A DNA stretch of 6,253 bases, from contig CAIXQV010000088.1 of NCBI GenBank assembly GCA_903921605.1, positions 1 to 6,253 of the forward strand, written 5' to 3'. Origin of the DNA: an uncultured Planctomycetaceae bacterium. Its GTDB lineage: Bacteria; Planctomycetota; Planctomycetia; Planctomycetales; Planctomycetaceae. Each line of letters begins with the position of its first letter. Within the stretch, counting starts at the first letter, position 1. Below, piece by piece: positions 1 to 6,253 of the stretch. The notes under the pieces are model-generated. The model was not told the origin of the DNA and did not search any database. It saw only the letters and a program-made list of their open reading frames with translations. The position numbers and the translations under genes were made by a program.

Positions 1-452
1 CCGGACACACCCAGTGAACCAAATCGCTGATCGTCGAAATAGTTTGGCAGGCCAGTGCTTTGAACCTGAGCAATCGCGGCTTCTGCACGCTGGATCTCGT
101 CCGCTGTCATATCACGCAGCACAAGCTGAAACCGATTGCCATCCTGGTCGGCCGGCGTAAACGGTGCTCGCACTTGACCGAGATATTCCAGCTCAAACGA
201 GTTTTGTCGCAGCGATTTGCGAGGACCATTATGAATGGTCAGGTGTTGTACCGTGACCGCATGACGATCTTTGAGTCCACCGTAACTGATGCGTTTGCGT
301 TGCATCTTCCATTTTTCGACGATGGCGTTCACCGCTTCGGGAGTACCGATCGATGTCTTCGTCAGTCGATAGAAAGCAAACGGCCCACCGTCCGGACTAA
401 TCTGCGTGAGTTCCTCAACCTGAAAGTCCTCAGGCAGCCGACGAAGTTTCAT
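1..452 (-). CDS. truD: tRNA pseudouridine synthase TruD, N-terminal part (runs off left edge)
   Basis: The minus strand from the ATG at 452-450 stays open to the window edge and gives the first 150 residues of a TruD-family pseudouridine synthase. In E. coli this enzyme isomerises U13 of tRNA-Glu in the cytoplasm. Visible family marks are the N-terminal PEDF-V-E segment (residues 7-14), the catalytic-loop motif GLKDRHAVTVQ (residues 59-69) with the presumed nucleophile Asp62, and LPNYFDDQRFG (residues 135-145), which matches the family NYF-QRFG motif. The E. coli protein is about 350 residues, so a little over half is missing beyond the edge. The start follows directly after the stop of the TerC gene with a 4-base ATGA overlap, and the N-terminus begins just before the PEDF motif as expected for a short-headed member. 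No strong Shine-Dalgarno is seen, which fits re-initiation after terC. The family call is firm; the exact tRNA substrate in this organism is not shown. Confidence 0.93.
   Translation of the reverse strand, partial: MKLRRLPEDFQVEELTQISPDGGPFAFYRLTKTSIGTPEAVNAIVEKWKMQRKRISYGGLKDRHAVTVQHLTIHNGPRKSLRQNSFELEYLGQVRAPFTPADQDGNRFQLVLRDMTADEIQRAEAAIAQVQSTGLPNYFDDQRFGSLGVS
449..452 (-). promoter_or_regulatory. ATGA stop/start overlap coupling terC-like gene to truD
   Basis: Read on the minus strand, ATG (452-450) of truD and TGA (451-449) of the TerC gene share two bases. This is the classic arrangement for termination-reinitiation. With no strong ribosome binding site before truD, its translation probably depends on ribosomes finishing the TerC gene. 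The overlap is seen directly; the coupling is inferred. Confidence 0.8.
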
Positions 453-1369
453 GTGTTTGACTTCGTAGTGCCAACGGCGTGAGACTTCTTCGGAAGAAAA
501 CCAAATCCAAGGCAGGTGGCCATCGAGATCCAGAAGATCCAGAACTCCGGGCGCGTGTAACTGTGGAAGTCGATGATGTGCGGGTTGGTTTCCGAATTCA
601 ATCCCCAGTCAGCCAGGAGCTTCAGTCCAATCACGATCACAAGCAGATAGGCCGAAGTTTCAAAGCGAGGGAATCTCTCCAGCAGCTTGATGAACATTAC
701 GGCCGCGACACGCATCAGCATCAGACCAATGAAACCGCCCGCTACGACAACCCAAAGCTTGGGATTGGTCGAATCGGCTGGCATATCTTTAGGAACGGCA
801 GGAATGAATGCCATCGCCGCCAGAATGGAGTCCACAGCAAAGGCGATGTCTGTCAGTTCGATGACGGCGACCGCCATCCAGAAACTCTTGCCTGCTCGGA
901 GGTCCTCTTCCGGTATCGGGACAGGAACACGTTCTTGAATTTCAACCATCTCCTGAGCATCCGTCAGGGCCGCGCCGGTGACCGAGTCACGCAGTTCGGG
1001 GTCCCCCTGAGCATCAATACTAACCGTCTGCTCAGCCTCTTCCTTTGACTCAAAAAACAGGTGCTTGACCGCGATGTAGACGAGATAGCCGCCTCCCAGG
1101 AGCTTCACAATTCGCCACTTCAGCAAATAACTGACGGACGCAATCGAGATGACTCGAAAGACAAACGCACCGATCAAACCGTATGTCAAAGCACGTTTCT
1201 GCAGGTGCTTGGGAACTCGCTTGGCCAGCAGACCCAGCACCAACGCGTTATCGATCGAAAGAACGCCTTCCAGCAGGACGAGCATTCCAATGACGATCAG
1301 GTCCGGAGTACCAAAAGTCTGTCCCCAAAACCCAAGTGACACGTCAGCAAACAGAATTGGCAGGGACAT
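449..1369 (-). CDS. TerC family integral membrane protein, probable metal (Mn) exporter
   Basis: A 306-residue polytopic membrane protein of the TerC family, closest in motif style to the Bacillus YceF/YkoY group. Characterised relatives (Alx, MeeF/MeeY) export manganese or supply metal to secreted enzymes, so metal efflux at the inner membrane is the likely role; the ion is inferred. The first signature LEGVLSIDNALVLG (residues 33-46) carries Asp40-Asn41 in a membrane helix. The second, IELTDIAFAVDSILAA (170-185), carries Glu171, Asp174 and Asp180. These intramembrane acids are the expected metal ligands. I count about seven hydrophobic segments (roughly 23-45, 62-82, 88-106, 164-190, 206-228, 238-256, 275-293). 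An acidic hydrophilic loop of about 55 residues (109-163) separates the two motif-bearing halves and accounts for the length being above that of compact relatives. The ATG start gives a short head before the first helix; no clear Shine-Dalgarno precedes it. The stop overlaps the truD start. I give no symbol because terC, yceF and ykoY cannot be told apart here. Confidence 0.92.
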   Translation of the reverse strand: MSLPILFADVSLGFWGQTFGTPDLIVIGMLVLLEGVLSIDNALVLGLLAKRVPKHLQKRALTYGLIGAFVFRVISIASVSYLLKWRIVKLLGGGYLVYIAVKHLFFESKEEAEQTVSIDAQGDPELRDSVTGAALTDAQEMVEIQERVPVPIPEEDLRAGKSFWMAVAVIELTDIAFAVDSILAAMAFIPAVPKDMPADSTNPKLWVVVAGGFIGLMLMRVAAVMFIKLLERFPRFETSAYLLVIVIGLKLLADWGLNSETNPHIIDFHSYTRPEFWIFWISMATCLGFGFLPKKSHAVGTTKSNT

Positions 1370-1442
1370 TCAGACAGGTATCCGCAAAGAGCAGGAGAGA
1401 AGTCAGTCGCAGCACAGAGAAAAAACTTGCTGGAGAGCGATG

Positions 1443-1598
1443 TTAGTCTTCGGGCGGCATAAATTGAGGCCGGGTGTTCGCCGGACATTTCGTTCCGATC
1501 GACACCACGATCGTGACCAACAACAGAATAATCACGATTCCCGTCAAATACCAATTCGGCGATTGTTGAAATACGGGCTTTCTCGCGAACCCATTCAA
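1443..1598 (-). CDS. Small single-pass membrane protein, 51 residues, function unknown
   Basis: A short minus-strand reading frame with a TTG start at 1598-1596 and a TAA stop at 1445-1443. It encodes about 17 polar, basic residues (MNGFARKPVFQQSPNWY), then a strongly hydrophobic stretch (residues 18-34, core IVIILLLVTIVV at 21-32), then a proline-rich tail ending in FMPPED with one cysteine (Cys38). The pattern is a single transmembrane helix with a positive N-terminus, so the N-terminus is probably cytoplasmic; a lipoprotein is unlikely because the cysteine follows the helix without a lipobox. Codon third positions in the helix and tail are mostly G or C. An in-frame TGA at 1625-1623 blocks upstream extension and no ATG lies before the helix, so TTG is the best start, with only a weak purine stretch upstream. 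It lies 73 bases upstream of the TerC gene on the same strand and may be co-transcribed with it. I do not recognise the family. Confidence 0.5.
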   Translation of the reverse strand: MNGFARKPVFQQSPNWYLTGIVIILLLVTIVVSIGTKCPANTRPQFMPPED

Positions 1599-1781
1599 CG
1601 TTTTGCCAGCTTTCGAAGATCGTCACAAATCGACGCCCTCAGGAAGTTTGACCAAAACTGAGACAACAGGGCCTGTTCTGCGCATTCCAGGGCTTCGTTT
1701 GGGACATTGGGTGCGGCGTTCTTGAACGGCGGGGAATTGCTGTTACCCTGCTCCAAATTTTGCGCGCTTTTTGCGCTACAG

Positions 1782-1797
1782 GCGGATCGCCATCCGC
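1782..1797 (+). promoter_or_regulatory. Small hairpin in the carB leader
   Basis: GCGGAT (1782-1787) and ATCCGC (1792-1797) form a perfect 6-bp stem around the loop CGCC. It ends about 20 bases before the carB Shine-Dalgarno, so it probably lies in the 5' leader of the transcript. No T-run follows, so it is not a simple attenuator terminator. A competing 4-bp pairing, GGCG (1781-1784) with CGCC (1788-1791), uses the same bases. A regulatory role is only a possibility. Confidence 0.35.
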
Positions 1798-1816
1798 ATC
1801 GCTGTATTTCGCCACT

Positions 1817-1823
1817 GGAAGGA
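1817..1823 (+). promoter_or_regulatory. Ribosome binding site of carB
   Basis: GGAAGGA lies 10 bases before the GTG at 1834. An in-frame TGA at 1828-1830 lies just upstream, so the frame cannot begin earlier. Together these fix GTG as the start, and the resulting N-terminus aligns with E. coli CarB from its first residues. Confidence 0.8.
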
Positions 1824-1833
1824 CCACTGAAAA

Positions 1834-5094
<3,261 letters not shown>

Positions 5095-5126
5095 CGCAGC
5101 GGCTGGTTCCGTGCATAATCCCGTTT

Positions 5127-5154
5127 GGAAAGCTGCAGCCTGCTGCAGCTTTCC
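5127..5154. repeat. Perfect 12-bp hairpin after carB (hairpin family copy 1, possible carB terminator)
   Basis: GGAAAGCTGCAG (5127-5138) and CTGCAGCTTTCC (5143-5154) are exact reverse complements around the loop CCTG. The hairpin begins 32 bases after the carB stop and may end or stabilise that transcript, but no T-run follows on either strand, so it is not a canonical intrinsic terminator. Its core GCAGCCTGCTGC (5135-5146) is the reverse complement of the core of the two hairpins at 5214-5227 and 5237-5254, which makes it a member of the same local family. Confidence 0.8.
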
Positions 5155-5157
5155 GAT

Positions 5158-5173
5158 CCACTGCCTGCTGTGG
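5158..5173. repeat. Imperfect hairpin, degenerate family copy
   Basis: CCACTGCCTGCTGTGG pairs CCAC with GTGG, has one T-T mismatch, then one G-C pair closing a CCTG loop. It shares the TGCCTGCTG core and the CCTG loop with the copy at 5127-5154, lies three bases after it, and has a different outer stem. It is weaker than the others and could be coincidental. Confidence 0.4.
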
Positions 5174-5213
5174 ACAACCTTTCTGAACTGAACGAGCTCC
5201 AAGCCCGTTGTTT

Positions 5214-5227
5214 GGCAGCAGGCTGCC
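5214..5227. repeat. Hairpin repeat GGCAGCAGGCTGCC, copy A
   Basis: A 14-base palindrome with a 5-bp GGCAG/CTGCC stem and CAGG loop (or 6 bp with a 2-base loop). The identical 14 bases recur at 5239-5252. CAGG is the reverse complement of the CCTG loop in the two hairpins closer to carB, so this copy sits in the opposite orientation. Confidence 0.75.
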
Positions 5228-5236
5228 TGCACCAAA

Positions 5237-5254
5237 GCGGCAGCAGGCTGCCGC
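5237..5254. repeat. Hairpin repeat GCGGCAGCAGGCTGCCGC, copy B
   Basis: The same 14-base core as the preceding copy, extended by one GC/GC step on each side to a 7-bp stem with CAGG loop. It starts 9 bases after copy A ends and lies just outside the A7 tract that forms part of the methyltransferase terminator. Confidence 0.75.
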
Positions 5255-5258
5255 AGTC

Positions 5259-5283
5259 AAAAAAAGGGCTACCTTCGTACCCT
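5259..5283 (-). terminator. Intrinsic terminator of the DNA methyltransferase, overlapping its stop codon
   Basis: Read on the minus strand, AGGGTAC (5283-5277), loop GAAG, then GTA and CCCT separated by one bulged G, followed by T residues; the T-run as a whole is seven long (5265-5259). This gives a 7-bp stem with one bulge and a U-tract, a good Rho-independent terminator shape. The TAG stop codon of the methyltransferase (5271-5269) lies in the 3' arm and its G is the bulged base, so the last codons of the gene double as the terminator stem. Confidence 0.6.
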
Positions 5284-6252
5284 GCGACTCGCCAGAACTT
5301 CCGCGATCTGGTGTGCCACGGCTTCGGCCACTTTGGGAACCACCGCGTTGCCGAATTGGCGGTAGGCCTGCGTGTCTGAGACGACTTGTTTTCTGATAAG
5401 TTCTTCCGGGAAACCCATCAGTCGTCCGGCTTCCAGTGGCATCAATCTTCGAGGAATTTTGCCTTCGCCGCGCGGGATCAGGATCTCGGAGCCGTCTTTG
5501 TAATAGCGAGCACTCAGGGTTCGAGTAATCCCCTTGCGATCAGCCACGCTGCAGCCAAAGCCGTTACCTTTTTGCTGATGCTTGATCGCATACTGCTGCA
5601 GGTAGTTCCAGAGATGTTCAGTCAGGATATATTTCTCCGGAACCTTTGATTCCTTCTCCAGCACATCCGACAGCTTTGGGCGTTTCCCTTCTGGTGGTTC
5701 GGGAAATCGAAAGGGAATATTGTCGCCGAACACATCGCGTCGAAAGCCTACGATGAAAATTCGCTCCCGATGCTGAGGCACGTAGCTGGCCGCATCGATA
5801 GTCTTGTCGAAAACCTGATAGCCCAGTTCGTTCAGACGATCGGAGATCGTTTTCCAGGTGTCGCCTTTGTTGTGGGAACGCAGATTCTTGACGTTCTCAA
5901 GCAGCAGAGCCGACGGACGCTTGGCTTCAATGATATTGGCCAAATGAAAAAATAGAGTGCCCTGAGCTTTGTCGTGAAACCCGTGGGCTCGACCGAGACT
6001 GTTCTTCTTGGAGACACCTGCGATCGAAAATGGCTGACACGGAAACCCGGCGGCCAGCAGATCATGATCCGGAACGCCTTCGCCGGATGTGTAGTGCGTG
6101 ACGTCTGAAGCAGGCTGCTCACCAAACCAATGCTGATAGGTTTTCTGAGCATACCGGTCGATCTCACATGAGAATACGCATTCTCCACCGGCGGCTTCCA
6201 GTCCCAGACGAAGGCCACCGATTCCGGCGAAGAGATCAATAAATGTGAACAT
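5269..6252 (-). CDS. DNA (cytosine-5-)-methyltransferase
   Basis: A 327-residue C5-cytosine DNA methyltransferase that transfers a methyl group from S-adenosylmethionine to cytosine within a specific site. The ordered motifs are all present: motif [11 protein letters not shown] (residues 4-13), motif [13 protein letters not shown] (69-79) with catalytic Cys72, motif VI ENV (119-121), motif [15 protein letters not shown] (160-170), motif IX around [15 protein letters not shown] (244-258) through [15 protein letters not shown], and motif [12 protein letters not shown] (296-306). The specificity region between VIII and IX is short (about 171-243); the recognition site cannot be read from it. The length equals that of compact enzymes such as M.HhaI, so the protein looks complete and active. 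The ATG at 6252-6250 lies one base from the edge, so its ribosome binding site is unseen, but beginning just before motif I is normal. Downstream there is only a terminator and convergent carB, with no endonuclease or vsr; any partner would have to be upstream. Orphan or restriction-modification status is unresolved. Confidence 0.96.
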   Translation of the reverse strand: MFTFIDLFAGIGGLRLGLEAAGGECVFSCEIDRYAQKTYQHWFGEQPASDVTHYTSGEGVPDHDLLAAGFPCQPFSIAGVSKKNSLGRAHGFHDKAQGTLFFHLANIIEAKRPSALLLENVKNLRSHNKGDTWKTISDRLNELGYQVFDKTIDAASYVPQHRERIFIVGFRRDVFGDNIPFRFPEPPEGKRPKLSDVLEKESKVPEKYILTEHLWNYLQQYAIKHQQKGNGFGCSVADRKGITRTLSARYYKDGSEILIPRGEGKIPRRLMPLEAGRLMGFPEELIRKQVVSDTQAYRQFGNAVVPKVAEAVAHQIAEVLASRRVRR

Positions 6253-6253
6253 C

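Larger units (their letters stand above)
1599..1833. other. Divergent intergenic region between the small membrane ORF and carB
   Basis: These 235 bases separate two divergently oriented genes and must hold their promoters if both are expressed independently. I see no convincing -35/-10 pair on either strand. What can be seen is an 11-base palindrome with an unpaired centre, ACAGGGCCTGT (1667-1677); a direct repeat of TTTTGCGC at 1758-1765 and 1769-1776, offset by 11 bases; a 6-bp hairpin at 1782-1797; and the carB ribosome binding site near the right end. No plausible gene lies here: the minus-strand frames crossing it lack recognisable content. Confidence 0.5.
5202..5270. repeat. Possible compact element: imperfect terminal inverted repeat enclosing copies A and B
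   Basis: AGCCCGTTGTTT (5202-5213) and AAAAAAAGGGCT (5259-5270) can pair at 10 of 12 positions and bracket the two GGCAGCAGGCTGCC hairpins. Folded, this would be a three-way junction of about 69 bases, in the size range of REP/BIME-type elements. The right arm also takes part in the methyltransferase terminator, so the two folds compete. The pairing is partly A/T-run matching and could be chance. Confidence 0.3.

Noticed and set aside
60..482. 140-residue plus-strand open frame
   Set aside because: It is antisense to truD, whose minus-strand product carries clear family motifs; the plus-strand product has no recognisable content.
479..1048. 189-residue plus-strand open frame, with shorter ones at 687-938 and 1061-1339
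   Set aside because: All are antisense to the TerC gene and have low-complexity, charged products without family features.
1297..1626. 109-residue minus-strand frame from a GTG, crossing the TerC start
   Set aside because: It overlaps the TerC N-terminus out of frame, while another frame of the same strand gives the membrane-helix protein at 1443-1598, which is the more coherent reading.
1648..1677. TTGACC as a -35 box for a plus-strand carB promoter
   Set aside because: No acceptable -10 box lies at 16-18 bases; the downstream sequence is GC-rich.
5127..5154. Canonical Rho-independent terminator for carB
   Set aside because: The stem is excellent but no T-run follows on the plus strand, so it is listed as a repeat with only possible terminator activity.
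5125..5396. Plus-strand open frames through the convergent intergenic region into the methyltransferase
   Set aside because: They are read through hairpin repeats and antisense to the methyltransferase C-terminus; the products are repeat-derived.

Overview
The window looks like chromosomal DNA from a free-living bacterium, most likely a planctomycete. That is an inference from protein character (a CarB with long planctomycete-like stretches, and TruD next to a YceF/YkoY-type TerC), moderate GC content, weak or absent Shine-Dalgarno sequences at several starts, and GTG/TTG start codons. No marker in the window proves it. Most of the content is ordinary housekeeping. I see no CRISPR array, transposase, tRNA, rRNA or clear defence island.

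Layout. Positions 1-452 (minus) hold the N-terminal 150 codons of truD, a tRNA pseudouridine synthase that runs off the left edge. Positions 449-1369 (minus) encode a TerC-family integral membrane protein, probably a metal (manganese) exporter. Its TGA stop overlaps the truD ATG as ATGA, so the two genes are very likely one translationally coupled unit. Positions 1443-1598 (minus) hold a probable 51-codon single-pass membrane protein with a TTG start. Positions 1599-1833 are a divergent intergenic region carrying a small hairpin and a good ribosome binding site for the next gene. Positions 1834-5094 (plus) encode complete carB, the large subunit of carbamoyl-phosphate synthetase. No carA is present. 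Positions 5095-5268 are a convergent intergenic region packed with palindromes. Positions 5269-6252 (minus) encode a complete C5-cytosine DNA methyltransferase whose ATG lies one base from the right edge.

How the parts relate. CarB makes carbamoyl phosphate for pyrimidine and arginine synthesis and has no evident functional link to its neighbours. The terC-truD pair is linked by position rather than by known function. The methyltransferase has no restriction gene on its downstream side; the upstream side is not visible, so orphan versus restriction-modification status is open.

The least ordinary structure is the 5127-5283 stretch. It holds four hairpins that share a CCTG/CAGG apex on stems of different sequence. 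Next to them is a separate bulged hairpin followed by seven T residues on the minus strand, a good intrinsic terminator that overlaps the methyltransferase stop codon. The hairpin group resembles a REP-like repeat family and is the best candidate here for something under-described.
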